From Chondrilla cf. caribensis (taxonomy: Eukaryota; Porifera; Demospongiae; Chondrillida; Chondrillidae), in assembly GCA_964020155.1 (NCBI GenBank), contig OZ026565.1, forward strand, positions 4,400,553-4,464,552: 64,000 nt of DNA, written 5' to 3'. The notes beneath the pieces are model-generated. The model ran no database searches. It had not been told where the DNA came from and was given only the letters and a program-made list of their open reading frames with translations. Both the position numbers and the translations under genes were made by a program. This document shows positions 1 to 11,097 of this stretch, piece after piece; the first letter of the stretch is position 1; each line of letters begins with the position of its first letter.

Positions 1-64
<64 letters not shown>
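1..64. repeat. (TA)n microsatellite
   Basis: Almost pure alternating TA at the left edge of the window; a second short run lies at about 113-139. The left boundary is cut by the window. Confidence 0.95.
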
Positions 65-65
<1 letters not shown>

Positions 66-1230
66 GCACATAAACCATTCAATAACAACAATCATTATAC
101 AAATTAAATATAAATTATATATATATATATATATATATTGTCATAAGCAATGCATTGTCCTAGGATATATAGAGCAATAAAACATTCCCTTACAATCCCA
201 CACACTGTACATGCCACCTCCACCTGGAAGGGGAAAGAGGTTGGGTTAACCATTATATGAATGGTTTGGCATCAGTACACATGCACACACATGTACTCTG
301 TCCTCAGGTAGCTACATCAACACTAGTACTGGTGGTCTTTACATAGATGTGTATCGGGGTGTATTCTGAAGATTAGTGTATGTTTGGATACTTCAGAAAT
401 ACTCACTTAGGACATGTGGTCTGTATGGAGGTGGTATTTATCACTAATGAACTACACATTATGCATAGAGTCGCATTACATGGAGTTAACAGTCTCCATA
501 CTAGAGTTGCATTATGTGGAGCTAACAGTCTCCATACTAGAGATGCATTATGTGGAGTTGACAGTTACCATACCAGATACTTATGTACACCATATGAACC
601 ACAACTTGCGATGTTATGTGATTAGGTTGTGGTCATAGTCAACCACATCTGTATAACGTGCAAAGTCACTTATATACAGTGAATTCCTGTCAGTCAACAA
701 CCACACTTCCACCACAACTTATTTCCTGTATAGACTGATATAACCAATTGATAAACATCAATGTCAGGAAGTCAGTTCATATACAACCTGACATTTTCAA
801 CCTACGTATGTTTAGGTATGTAATATATACCATTATATTATACACAACATTAGTAATAATACATGACATTGTCTGCCTACAGTACACAACAAGTGTGGGA
901 TTGTACCATAAATCCACTGTAAAGCCCCGTGTGTGTGGGTAAAGGCATGCAATATTGTCCCCAAAAATCAACAACAGTACTTTCAACATGCACGTCTACC
1001 ATTTATGGATCACTTATACCATTATTCCTATACGGTTGCAGTTATTAACTGAATCAAGCTGATAATGGGAAGCAGATATGGTGATGCCTATTGGAGAGGA
1101 AGCTTTAAAACTACTAGCAAAGGGGGAGACAATTAAATTGGCAAGTAACTGCATACATCCTGTCAGGAATGAATATATTCCAGTCTTGTATACCATGGGA
1201 ATCGATCATTAGTCGAGTTGCTACAAAATT
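65..1230. other. Receptor 5' flank block (upstream of R1)
   Basis: No gene recognised. The block is repeated with small changes at about 35130-35760, 40080-40860 and 44480-45560, so it is part of the duplicated receptor module. The last 150 bases match the leaders of R2, R4, R6, R7 and R10. A 36-bp unit is repeated three times at 467-574. Short open frames here are not conserved between copies. Confidence 0.6.
467..574. repeat. 36-bp tandem repeat, three units
   Basis: Three consecutive 36-base units, each beginning AGAG and containing a TGGAG-TAACAGT-like core and CCATAC. The paralogous blocks near 35330, 40400 and 44710 carry a single unit, so this is a local expansion. Confidence 0.85.
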
Positions 1231-1593
1231 ATGGATGAATCAGAAATATGGAGTGTCTCCACGAATTTGACCATGAATACAACCACAGTTAGTGACCCGC
1301 CTACGTTCGCCAGTATTCTTGGGGTGGAAGGCTACTATGCGGTTGTTTCTGTTCTTCTTGCTACTCTTGTCCCAGCACAACTATTCCTGAGTGTCATCAC
1401 CATAGTGGGACTGTGTGTTGGGAAGGAATTCAAGCAGTTCAAGCTTCAGCGTGCGTTAATGATAGCCATGGTAGCAATGGGCTTTGTCTCCGCTATATCC
1501 GTGGTGATGTTCTCAATTGCCAAATATCTCTTCCGGTGTAATATGTACTGTGTTATGCACAACTATGGTATCAGACTTATTTCACACAAATAA
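1231..1593 (+). pseudogene. R1: truncated 7TM receptor (5' fragment)
   Basis: The first ~98 residues match the intact receptors: an Asn/Thr-rich N-terminus with several N-x-S/T sites, then TM1 and TM2. After the TM2 end (motif AKYLF) the sequence departs into unrelated residues and stops. The bases that follow (from about 1570) match the 3' flank of R2 and R6, including the AATAAA-containing stretch. TM3-TM7 have therefore been deleted, joining TM2 to the 3' untranslated region. It cannot make a seven-helix receptor; a two-helix peptide is possible but there is no sign it is kept. Confidence 0.85.
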
Positions 1594-2399
1594 ACTATGT
1601 ACCCCACTTGCCTGTATAATGGTACCAACATGTATTGTATGTACCATTCCAAGTATGCCTAATTTGTCATATCTATTTACTATAGTGTGTATGCATAAAA
1701 ATTAATATGGTACAATCGTTGTATTACACTGTACAATCCTAATAAATGCTTGCATATGGTCACTTTGAAGCATGAAGGGTTGAAACTCCTTAATTATGTA
1801 TCTTTGAGGTATAAGCTACACTGTCTGTCCTATACCTTTGTTCCATGCAAATAGTGCATGTGTGTGGCTTAAATCTCAATTAAGGCATATGCAACTCAGT
1901 TTTTTGTATTTGTGGGACAATTTTCTAATGTTACAGTCATGAGTAAGGTAATACATGAGATCAATTTAGATTCCAGTACAATACATCAGTATAGCATATT
2001 AAATGAATTGGACAACACTCTGTATTGCATGCAGGCACCACAGTTCCTCAGTGTAAATGACACATAATGTTTCATAATACTTAAACTAAAACTGTGTATA
2101 AGATATTCATATCGAGGTGCTAGATACTTCACGATAACATAACCCTAACCCCAGTCTGGTAATTTCTACATTTCATTGCCGGTCACCACGCATGGCCTCT
2201 CCAGGATAGTAATTATAATGCAAAAACTAATGGTAACTAATGGTATCATGCACATCCATCTGGAGGCATTATAGGCCTCAAGGTGACCCTCAAGAATCAG
2301 AAAAACCCTGTTTTATTAGTGCAAACTCAAAATGGCCATTGAAAAGGGAATAAACTTCAAATGCATGTGTAGAAGGAAATTCTACAGAATACTTCAAAA
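1594..2399. other. Receptor 3' flank block, type 1
   Basis: No gene seen. It holds AATAAA signals and the conserved receptor 3' flank also found after R2, R3, R5-R8, R10 and R11. The stretch at about 2110-2300 recurs near 8740, 12770, 24200, 37640 and 47130. Confidence 0.65.
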
Positions 2400-3420
2400 T
2401 TAATTATGTGCCATATGGACACTGGAGAGATACTTTCATCTACGACAAAAAGTATCATTTTTGTTATCAGGAGGACACTACCAGCTCCAAGAGTGTGTCC
2501 GTACATCTGTATTTGTGCTAAGATGCATCACATGCACACAGGAGAGGCCGTGGTGACAAGGAAAAAATTTAACATTTTTTTGCTTGTCGCCACGATGCCT
2601 ATAGCACACTCAGGAGGGTGTGCATGCATCTGAAATTGTGTTGGTGAGTTTAGCATGAACACTGGGCAGCCCCTGGCGACCAGCAACAAAATGGGAAATT
2701 GCCTGAATGATCACCACAAGGCATATTACACTTACATAGGAATGTACATCCAATGGTATATGTGCCATATAGACACCGGGGAGAATTTTGATCTGCGACT
2801 AAACGTATCATTTATGTTATTGGAAGGACCGTACCAATTCCAGTAAGGTGTCTGTGGATCTGTATCTGTGCTATGATGCATCACGTGCACACAGGAGAGG
2901 CCATGGTGACAAGAAAAGATTTTGACAATGTTTTGCTTGTCACCACGAGGCCTATAGCACAATCAGGACAGTGTGTATGCATCTGAAAATGTGTTGGTGA
3001 GTTTGGCATGGACACTGGGCAGTCCCTGATGATGAACAACGGAATGGGAAATTTCTCGAGTGATCACCACAAGGTGCATTGCAATAGACACTAGGGAGAA
3101 TTTTGATCCATGACAAAACGTATCATTTTTGTTATCAGTAAGACCGTACTAACTCCAAGAGTGTGTCCGTGCATCTGTATTTGTGCTAAGATGCATCACG
3201 TGCACACAGGAGAGGCCGTGGTGACAAAAAATTAACATTTTTTTGCATATCACCATGAGGCCCATAGCACACTCAGGATAGTGAGTATGCATCTGAAATT
3301 GTGTTGGTGAGTTTGACATGGACACTGGACAGTCCCTGGTGACCAGCAACAGAATATGTAATTACCGGAGTAATCACTACAAGGCGTATTACACTTATAT
3401 TGGAATGTATACATACTTGT
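2400..3420. repeat. Family A hairpin repeat cluster
   Basis: Diverged units of the family forming the 360-bp array at 25131-27960, in opposite orientation to that array. Each unit carries a GTGGTGACAAG arm and its inverted partner CTTGTCACCAC around an A/T-rich loop, followed by the conserved TAGCACACTCAGGA and GTGTTGGTGAGTTT stretches. Small open frames inside are by-products of the repeat. Confidence 0.8.
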
Positions 3421-3787
3421 GACACAAATTTAAAGGTACCATAGAATCAGTGTATTATATAGCCTTTCCAGTGTCCATAGGATATATAAAATCATGCATA
3501 TATATACATGCATAATATATCATTTGACTGTTATTTCGCAAAAATACAATGTAATAATCATTTTAATAGAAATTACTATTAAAAATTGACATGAAAGGTC
3601 TATACTGTATTGAATTACTTCTACAAATAATTAGTATAAAAGTATAATGAGATCACTATTTAGCATTATAGTACAACAGCACTTGGTGCTTCAGTTTTCT
3701 ATTCCAGCGTATTGGATCAAGTGTAGCGAACACTAATGTCAGGGTAGAGACGATGGGCACTTCTATTCCTTAGTCATGATCGGTGTG
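3421..3787. other. AT-rich spacer
   Basis: No coding, RNA or repeat signal recognised. It lies directly downstream of the minus-strand kelch exon and could contain its 3' end; the first recognisable coding sequence begins at 3788. Confidence 0.4.
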
Positions 3788-4901
3788 TTAAACAACATCA
3801 ACGACCCAGTGAGGCCAAGTCTGAGACTCCTGTTCATAAAAAGGAAACTCGGAATCTTCTGATACTTCATCCTGAGGCCACTGACCCATGGTGCCTATGT
3901 ATCTGCTTGCATCAGTCAGCACTTGACCACCAACAACGTACAGCTTGTCGTTAGCTACAAATAAGGCTGGACAAAAGCGAGGCTGATTGAGACAAGCCAC
4001 TCCAATCCACTCTGCAGAATCATGGCGGTAAACGTACACATTGCCAGTTGCACGTTGGAAAGTATCATAGTCAATATTAGTCTTGCTATGGGCAACCAGA
4101 CCACCAACAGATAGCAATTGATTTCGGTACACAATCAATTTGCCTTCATCCACTGGTAACCTTTGGATAGAGAACCAGAACTCTACGGGGAAGTAATATT
4201 TCTTTGTTGCAGCATTCAATACTGTTGCTATAGGAACCATAGCAACATCACGACCATTTACATATAGGAGATGGTCACCATACTGGAGGAGCTGATGATT
4301 GTGGTAGTAATGAACGCTATGTGGACACTTGCCCACCCTGGACCACTGTGAAGGCAACTCATTTTTGTCAATACACCACAGGCTAAAACAACCTTCGTCG
4401 GCAATTGCCACCATAACAAACAAACGGCTGCCTACACCAACAGATATGGTGCACCCTATGCGAGTATTGAAATGGAATGATGGAACTCGAGACTCATCGA
4501 ATTGGTGAGTGAAGCCAACTGAATTTAGGGTGAGAACCGTAAGAATGTGTTGACCAGATTCATTACACTTGTCGCCAATAACATGTAGAGCAGGTGGATT
4601 TGTGGTAGCAGCAACTGAAAAACAAATCAAAGGAACTTCAATCTCCACCTTCTGGCCTCCCCTACACTTCTTGTTAATTTGATTCTGGCTGACAGAATAA
4701 AAGTATAGCAATCCGTCCACTTGCATAACCTTGGATGGATATGTCATCACACACTGTGACTCTTGTCCGAGCACACTATATGCATAAGGATACTTATCCT
4801 CAACCTGCGCACATCCAGGAACATACGATCGTAATTCTTGTTGGCGATACTGGTACTTCAGTAGCTTGAACTGGATGGAATTAGTCTTAATGATTTGGAA
4901 C
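3788..4901 (-). pseudogene. Kelch exon of divergent kinase-kelch paralogue
   Basis: Minus-strand kelch-type beta-propeller coding sequence, aligning along its length with the intact exon at 50892-52685. Conserved blocks include GNVYVYRHDSAEW, NQPRFCPALFVANDKLYVVGGQ and the N-terminal ELR-YVPG. A plausible splice acceptor (TTAG) precedes position 4901. Reading from that acceptor, the first 14 codons match the intact gene, then one extra T near 4860 throws the frame, so the propeller frame is open only from upstream of 4774 to the stop at 3788. It ends in WPHWVVDVV and lacks the heptad-repeat tail of the intact gene. With a second frameshift in the next exon and no kinase exon upstream, I call it a pseudogene, unless the indels are assembly errors. 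Confidence 0.7.
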
Positions 4902-5039
4902 TAAGTGAGAAATAACAACATTTTTTAAACATCAGGACACATCGTTAATATGCACTACATGCAGACAGTATCACATATTATTAGTATGTTACAATATTGA
5001 AAGTAAGATATACTACATATACAAGCTAATTGCATGTAC

Positions 5040-5998
5040 CTTCTTTGTTTGCTTGAAGTCTTCTAAAGATCTTGCAACATTTCTTTCTCTCCCTTCTTTG
5101 GCTACAGTCCTTCCAATAAGGGGCATGGCGCTCTCAATTGAAGATAGGACAGGTGTGGTTCCTACCAACTTGAAGACAAATCTTGGAAATAGTGGAGTTG
5201 TCTTTCTGACGTGTCTTGATTCTCCCATGGACATAATCTCTTCGTTAGGTGTGGTCCCTTCTTCAGATTTGGTCCCTCCTTCACTTAAGTGTCTGCATTC
5301 AAGTGAGTCTCTTTTTTGTGTGTGGTCCCTTCTTGGGGTATGGTCACCATTTTGGGTTGATTCCCACCTTCAGTTGTGGTCCTTTCTTGGGGTACAGTCC
5401 TCCCTACAGGTACAGTTCCTTCTTCGAGTGTTAACACTCCTTCATGTATGTGTCCACTTTCAGGTGTGGTTCCTCCTTTTGGTACGGATTCTTCTTCGGG
5501 TATGGTCAATCCTTTAAGAGTGTTCCTTTCTTCGGGTGTGGTCCCTCCTTCAGGTGTAATCCCTGCTTCAGGTAAGGTCCCTCCTTCATGTATGTGTCCA
5601 CTTTCAGGTGTGGTCACTCTTTTGGGTGGAGTCCCTCCTTGGGGTGTGGTTTCTTTGGGTATGGTACCTCCTTTGGGAGGGGTCACTCCTTTAGGTGTGG
5701 TCCCTTCTTTGGGTGTGGTTCCTACCTTGGGTGTGGTCCTTTCTCTGGGTGTGGTTCTTTCCTTGGGTGTGGTCCTTTCTTTGGGTGTGGTCCCTTTGTT
5801 GGGTGTGGTCCCTTCTTTGGGTGGGGTTCCTTCGTTGGATGTGGTCCCTTCTTTGGGTGTGGTTCCTTCCTTGGGCATGGTCTCTTCTTTGGGTTGGGTC
5901 ACTCTTTTAGGCGCTTCTCTGGGTTTGGTTCCTCCTTCATTAGTGATCCCTCCTTCACTTATGTATCTACTTTCAGGCGATACATTAGCATGTGCTGA
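5040..5998 (-). pseudogene. Thr/Pro repeat linker exon of divergent kinase-kelch paralogue
   Basis: Minus-strand exon of imperfect six-residue repeats (GTTPKE and variants; 18-bp period), the counterpart of the linker exon at 52874-53854. It ends at AAGAAG before a GTACAT donor at 5039, and the last stretch is in phase with the downstream kelch exon. The repeat frame stops at 5285, while the frame reaching the donor differs by one base; the two meet at the T6 run at 5312-5317, indicating a homopolymer frameshift. Beyond 5998 the sequence passes into family B repeat and no kinase exon follows. The opposite strand is also open for about 200 codons, a side effect of the repeat. Confidence 0.65.
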
Positions 5999-6009
5999 TT
6001 AGTTTATAA

Positions 6010-6780
6010 TGTCATGTGGCCTATATACCTAGCCCATCCTAACTATAAGTTTAATATGGACGCTGGGCAGTTCATGGTGACCAGCAACAACATGTAAAAT
6101 CATGTGGCCTATATCGGACCCTCCGTATAAGTCACAGATGTCACATATTTTTTCTACATACGGTGAAAAATAGGAGGAAAAAATAATTATTGGTAAACAC
6201 ATCCTGGCAGAGGTTATGGAATTATCAAACCTAACTGGGGACATGAACTGAATTATCATCGGAAATGCTTCCTATATCAGTGTATGAGGCCTATAACCCT
6301 AGCTACATTCAGTGGTGCTTAATGCTTTTCAATATGGAATTCAGGAGGAGGAAAAGCAGTAAGCACCTTTTGTTGTAGCTCATGGAAAAGGGGTTGTGTC
6401 GGCCTGATATTTTCACCACATCTAGCCGGAGACATAAAAATAATTTTGAAACAAAATCCATTTCCGTATGTTGCCTGTATAAATTTTTCTACATTTGAAA
6501 GTGCATACTGTTTTTCAATGTATGGGAGAGAACAGGATGAGAAAAACCAAGTAATTTCCTGCATACTCCATGGGAGAGGGGTGTGTGTCAACATGGTATT
6601 TCACCAGACCCTACCAAATATTACAAGAGCATGTATCTTGGAGAAGAAGCTTCCTACTTCACCCATAACCCTGGCTACATTTGGTGCTCTAATGTAGGGG
6701 AGAGAATATAGGAGAAAAAACACTGGCACAGGTCATAGAAGAGGTTGGGTTAGGGACATTGTATGGAGATGGGGATTGTT
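6010..6780. repeat. Family B repeat cluster
   Basis: Several units of the ~187-bp family arrayed at 41330-43930, recognised by AGGTGCTTAAT...ATGGGAGAG and paired TAAGCACCTT-like arms. The same block in the same order recurs at 14490-15190 and 21090-21800, so it belongs to the receptor duplication module. Confidence 0.75.
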
Positions 6781-7434
6781 TCAGAATTTAGTTCATATCC
6801 CCATCTAGGTCTGATAAAATATCAGGTTTATACGTCCACATATGTTATATTATAAAATGATACGTCTTTTATCTATTAATACATACATTATGCTGTCACT
6901 GAGTACACATACTGTAACTGTTACTGTAACAATAACTAGTGTTGTTTTAGTAAGCCAGTGACAGCATAGGTATTATAGACCCATATATATATACGTACAG
7001 GTCTGTAATATGTACAGTTCTATACACAACTATTGTAATTATAATTATTATGTACTTATGTATATGGTTGACTACAGTGCACAACAAGGATGGGATTGTA
7101 GCCATAACTCCACTGTAAAGCCTCGTGTGTGTGGGTAAAGGCATGCAATATTGTATAACAACATTACTTTCAACATGCACGTCTACCATTTATGGATCAC
7201 TTAGACTATTATTCCTATACGGCTGCAGTTCCTAACCGGATCAAGCTGATCACCATAATCTAGTGATGGGAAGGAGATAAGGTGCATGATGCCTATTGGA
7301 GAAGAAGCTTTAAAACTACTAGCAAGGGGGAGACAATCAAATTGGCAAGTAACTGCATACATCCTGTCAGGAATGAATATATTCCAGTCTTGTATACCAC
7401 GGGAATTGATCTTTAGTCGAGTTGCTACAAAATT
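6781..7434. other. R2 5' flank
   Basis: Conserved with 15780-16953 (R4; there interrupted by an insertion) and 21860-22523 (R6). It contains the uninterrupted form of the site used by the 540-bp element of R4 (around 7040). No TATA box can be assigned with confidence. The promoter of R2 is expected here. Confidence 0.5.
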
Positions 7435-7474
7435 ATGGATGAATCAGAATTATGGAATGTCTCCACGAATTTGA
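7286..7474 (+). CDS. Conserved upstream ORF overlapping the R2 start
   Basis: A 62-codon frame starting ATGATGCCTATTGG that ends 40 bases inside the R2 coding region in another frame. Equivalent frames of identical length precede R4 (16805) and R6 (22375), with only a few amino-acid changes. In R1, R7 and R10 the same DNA exists but the frame is disrupted. It may be a regulatory upstream ORF or simply conserved because the flank duplicated recently. No known domain. A GC-AG intron beginning at the GGCAAGTAAC inside it is an alternative, but it would not fuse the leader in frame to the receptor. Confidence 0.3.
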   Translation: MMPIGEEALKLLARGRQSNWQVTAYILSGMNIFQSCIPRELIFSRVATKLWMNQNYGMSPRI

Positions 7475-8457
7475 CCATGAATACAACCACAGTTAGTGAC
7501 CCACCTACGTTCGCTAGTATTCTTGGAGTGGAAGGCTACTATGCGGTTGTTTCTGTTCTTCTTGCTACTCTTGTCCCAGCACAACTATTCCTGAGTGTCA
7601 TCACCATAGTGGGACTGTGTGTTGGGAAGGAATTCAAGCAGTTCAAGCTTCAGCGTGCGTTGATGATAGCCATGGTAGCAATGGGCTTTGTTTCCGCTAC
7701 ATCCGTGGTGATGTTCTCAATGGCCGAATATCTCTTCCTGAACCGCAACACAGAGGCTGGAGCGGCATTCTGTCACGGAGGATTACTGTTTCGTCGTCTC
7801 GACTTCGTGTTAAGGGATGTTCTTTTGGTGTTTTTCTCAGTTTTAGTCTTCATTGTAATCAAATACGGACGGCAGAAGGTCAGAGTAGCCTATTTCAGCA
7901 TCGCACTACTGCTAGTAGTAACCCCTATCCTCATTGTAAGTATCGTGTTCCTAATTCCATCAGTTTTTAATTTTTCGTTCCCACTTGATGGAGTAGTCTG
8001 TCGTAGTCAAGGATCAGCTGCGAGTTATGCAAGCCTAGCAGTGCTGTTTATTCTGCCAAGTATTCCTCCCCGTGTCATCTCCGTGGGAATCGTGATTGCC
8101 ATTCTTGTATTTGTGAAGCAGCACAGGGACACACTGGATGAGAACAAGAAATTTAAAGTAGCCGTTTTGAAGTTTCTGGCAATTGTGACCATCATGAATG
8201 CATTACTCATAGTTCGTTTCATACTCGATTTCCTACACTTCATGTCTCCTTTTGTCCGTTTCAATGATTATGAGACTGCTTTCATAGTCATTCCACACCT
8301 GGTACACTTCATCTTACCTAGTGTACCAGCTATAATCACCCCGCTGTTGTTGATGGTGGTGTTTAAACCACTCACTGCAGCCATCAAGACACTATTACTG
8401 CCATCGTGTTGTGAACGTTCCAATTTTCAAAAAAAAAGGGAGATCGAATCACAATGA
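7435..8457 (+). CDS. R2: 7TM receptor (GPCR-like)
   Basis: Single-exon receptor of 340 residues, expected in the plasma membrane. The N-terminal 34 residues have three N-x-S/T sites and no signal peptide. Hydrophobic helices lie at about 35-63, 73-101, 117-142, 151-174, 199-227, 244-267 and 282-310, then an amphipathic stretch (FKPLTAAIKTLL) and a Cys-Cys pair at 325-326 suited to palmitoylation. C113 before TM3 and C189 in loop 2 fit the usual GPCR disulfide. TM7 has ITPLL where class A receptors have NPxxY, and no clear DRY motif follows TM3 (KYGRQK instead), so family assignment stays open. The tail is frameshifted after an A9 run compared with R6 and ends REIESQ, losing the PLLRM end. AATAAA at 8570. 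Ligand unknown. Confidence 0.8.
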   Translation: MDESELWNVSTNLTMNTTTVSDPPTFASILGVEGYYAVVSVLLATLVPAQLFLSVITIVGLCVGKEFKQFKLQRALMIAMVAMGFVSATSVVMFSMAEYLFLNRNTEAGAAFCHGGLLFRRLDFVLRDVLLVFFSVLVFIVIKYGRQKVRVAYFSIALLLVVTPILIVSIVFLIPSVFNFSFPLDGVVCRSQGSAASYASLAVLFILPSIPPRVISVGIVIAILVFVKQHRDTLDENKKFKVAVLKFLAIVTIMNALLIVRFILDFLHFMSPFVRFNDYETAFIVIPHLVHFILPSVPAIITPLLLMVVFKPLTAAIKTLLLPSCCERSNFQKKREIESQ

Positions 8458-8960
8458 CAATCAACTCAGTAGGGAGCAGTGACAAAGAATACCCTCTCTC
8501 AGGATGCGTGCTTGATGATGAGTGTAATATTAAAAACCCAATGTTTAAAGATCAGACTTATTTCACACAAATAAACTATGTACCCCACTTGCCTGTATAA
8601 TGGTACCAACTTGTATTGTATGTACTATTTCAAGTATACCTATTTTGTCAAATATTTACTATAGTGTGTATGGATAAATTAATATGGTACAATCGTTGTA
8701 TTACACTGTACAATCCTAATAAATACTTCATGCATACGATAATATAACTTTAACCCCAGTGTGGTAATTTCTGTATTTCATTGCCGGTCACCACCCATGT
8801 CCTCTCCAGGAAATAATAACTATATTAACAAATAATAACTCAAAAACTAACAGTAACTAATGGTAGCATACACATCCATCTGGATGCATTATAGAGCTCA
8901 AGGTGAACTATGAACCCTGTTAGGTGCAAACTCAAAATGACCATTGAAAAGAAATATAAA
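8458..8960. other. R2 3' flank, type 1
   Basis: No gene. Contains AATAAA at 8570-8575 and a second at about 8717, and remnants of the frameshifted receptor tail immediately after the stop. Homologous with flanks of R1 and R6. Confidence 0.6.
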
Positions 8961-10700
8961 CTTCAAATCCATGTGTAGAAGGAAAATCTACAAAATATTT
9001 CAAAATTAATTATGTATACCATATGAAAAATGGGGAGTAATTTTGATTGGCCCCAAAACGTATCATTTTTGCTATCAGAAGGACCGTACTGGTTTAAAGA
9101 GTGTGTCTGTGCATCCATATTTGTGCATAACATGCATACAAAAGAGGCCGTGGTGACAAGAAAATTTGACAATGTTTGCTTGTCACCACGAGGCCTATAG
9201 CACACTCAGGATGGTGTGTATGCATCCGAAATTGTGTTGGTGTGTTTGGCATGGACACTGGGCAGCCTGGTGACCAGCAATGGAATGTGAACTTACCTGA
9301 GTGATCATTACAAGGTATATTGCACTCATATTGGAATGTACATACAAAAATATAATAATAATATGCAATATTATATAATATTACATATACTTTTGTATGT
9401 ACATTCCAATAAGAGTGTAATACACCTTGTAATGATCACTCCAGTAAGTTCCATATGGACACCAGGGAGAATGTTTGATCTGTGATAAACGTATCATTCT
9501 TGTCATCACAAAGACCGTATTCATTCCAGGAGTGTGTCCGTGCATCCATATTTGTGCACAGGAGAGCCCATGGTGACAAAGAAAATTGACATTTTTGCTT
9601 GTCACCATGAGGCCTATAGCACACTAAGAACGATGTGTATGCATACGAAATTGTGTTGGTGAGTTTAGAATGGATACTGGGCAGCCAGAAGGTGTATTAC
9701 ACTTATATTGGAGTGTACATACAAAAGTATAAATATGTGTAAAATATTATATTTGCCTTATGGACACCAGGGAGAATTTTTGATCTGTGATAAAACGTAT
9801 CATATTTTTTATCAGAAGGACCATATCCAGGAGTGTGTCCGTGCATCCGGATTTGTGCTATGGTGCATCACATACACACTGGAGAAGCTGCGGTGACAAA
9901 GAAAAAATTGACATTTTTTGCTTGTCACAAACAAGGCCTATAGCACACTCAGAACGATGTGTATGCAAATGAAATTGTGTTGGTGAGTTTGGCATGGATG
10001 CTGGGCAGCCCCTGGTGACCAGCAATGGAATGGGAAATTCCTCGGGTGATCACCACAAGGCAATTACACTCATATTGGAATTTACATGCAAAAGTATAAA
10101 ATGCAATATTATATGTGCTACATATAAAATATATATAAAACATATCATTTTTGTTATCGGAAGGAACATAGTAGTTCCAGGAGTGTGTCCATGCATCCGT
10201 ATTTGTGCTATGGTGCATCATGTACACACCAGAGAGGCCGTGGTGGGAAGAAAAAAATTGACATGCATTATTTGCTTGTCACCACATGGCTTATAGCACA
10301 CTCAGGACGGTGTGTATGCATACAAAATTGTGCTGGTGAGTTTGACATGGACACTGGGCAGCCTGTGGTGACCAGTGACAAAATCTTAAATCACCTGGCC
10401 AGTCACCAAGAAGTCTATAGCACCTTCATTAGAATGTAGATAAAAGTACATGTATTAATAGAATATGTATCATATGGACACAGGGGAGCTTCTGTGACCA
10501 GTGGCAAAATACATATTGCTGGTCACATAAGGTCCGTACCACCTCCAAGAAGGTGTACATGCATCAGTATTTGTGCTATGATGCACCACAAGGCCTATAG
10601 TGCACCCAGGAAGGCGTGCATGCAGCAGGAATTGTATTGATAAGTTGGATAAGGACACTGGTCAGCCCATATGACCAGTGTTCATATCCATGTGAGCCCG
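8960..10700. repeat. Family A hairpin repeat cluster
   Basis: About five diverged units with the GTGGTGACAAG/CTTGTCACCAC arms, same orientation as 2400-3420. Around 9340-9430 a pair of inverted copies of the ACATACAAAA...GTGTAAT stretch faces each other across an AT-rich centre. Open frames here are repeat by-products. Confidence 0.8.
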
Positions 10701-11097
10701 TGGCGACCAGTGATAAAACGAACGATAAGACGAACCCGAGTTTTTAAACTCGAATTACTTGTTCTCCTATTTTCCTACGTGCGTTAAAAATATTAAGCCA
10801 CCGAATGTAGCTAGGGTTAGGGGGGAAGCACAGAGCTTCTTCTCCAAGATAAGGTGATACCTGTCGGAGAAAAAGCTTTATTAAAGTACTAGCAAGAGGG
10901 AGAGTCCGAGACGATCGAATTGGCAAGTAAGTGCATACATCTACTACAACTACTTTAATCATAGATTTTTCGTTTATCCATACTATTAGATACTCGACCT
11001 TATATTCTTTAATGGGAGCCTTAATAGTCGCCCTCTGGGCTAGTGGCCTCCCCAGTCTGGCCCAACCTACATCCTTTCATAGATCTAGAGCTGCAAC
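10700..11097. other. R3 5' flank, second leader type
   Basis: Differs from the R2/R4/R6 leader and matches that of R11 (49230-49520). It includes a short dispersed element (about 11010-11065, AGCCTTAATAGTCGCCCTCTGGGC) whose relatives occur at 33430, 49450, 57505 and 61310, the last two inverted. Confidence 0.55.

Noticed and set aside
5376..6002. 208-codon plus-strand frame opposite the 18-bp linker repeat
   Set aside because: By-product of a repeat whose length is a multiple of three; the other strand aligns with a real exon.
7617..7970. 117-codon frame (CWEGIQAVQASACVDDSHGS) inside R2 and its equivalents in all other receptors
   Set aside because: Shifted-frame shadow of the receptor; it recurs only because the receptor DNA is conserved.
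7435..8457. Assignment of the receptors to class A (rhodopsin) GPCRs
   Set aside because: Disulfide cysteines and a helix-8/Cys-Cys end fit, but the DRY and NPxxY motifs are missing, so only a general 7TM call is justified.
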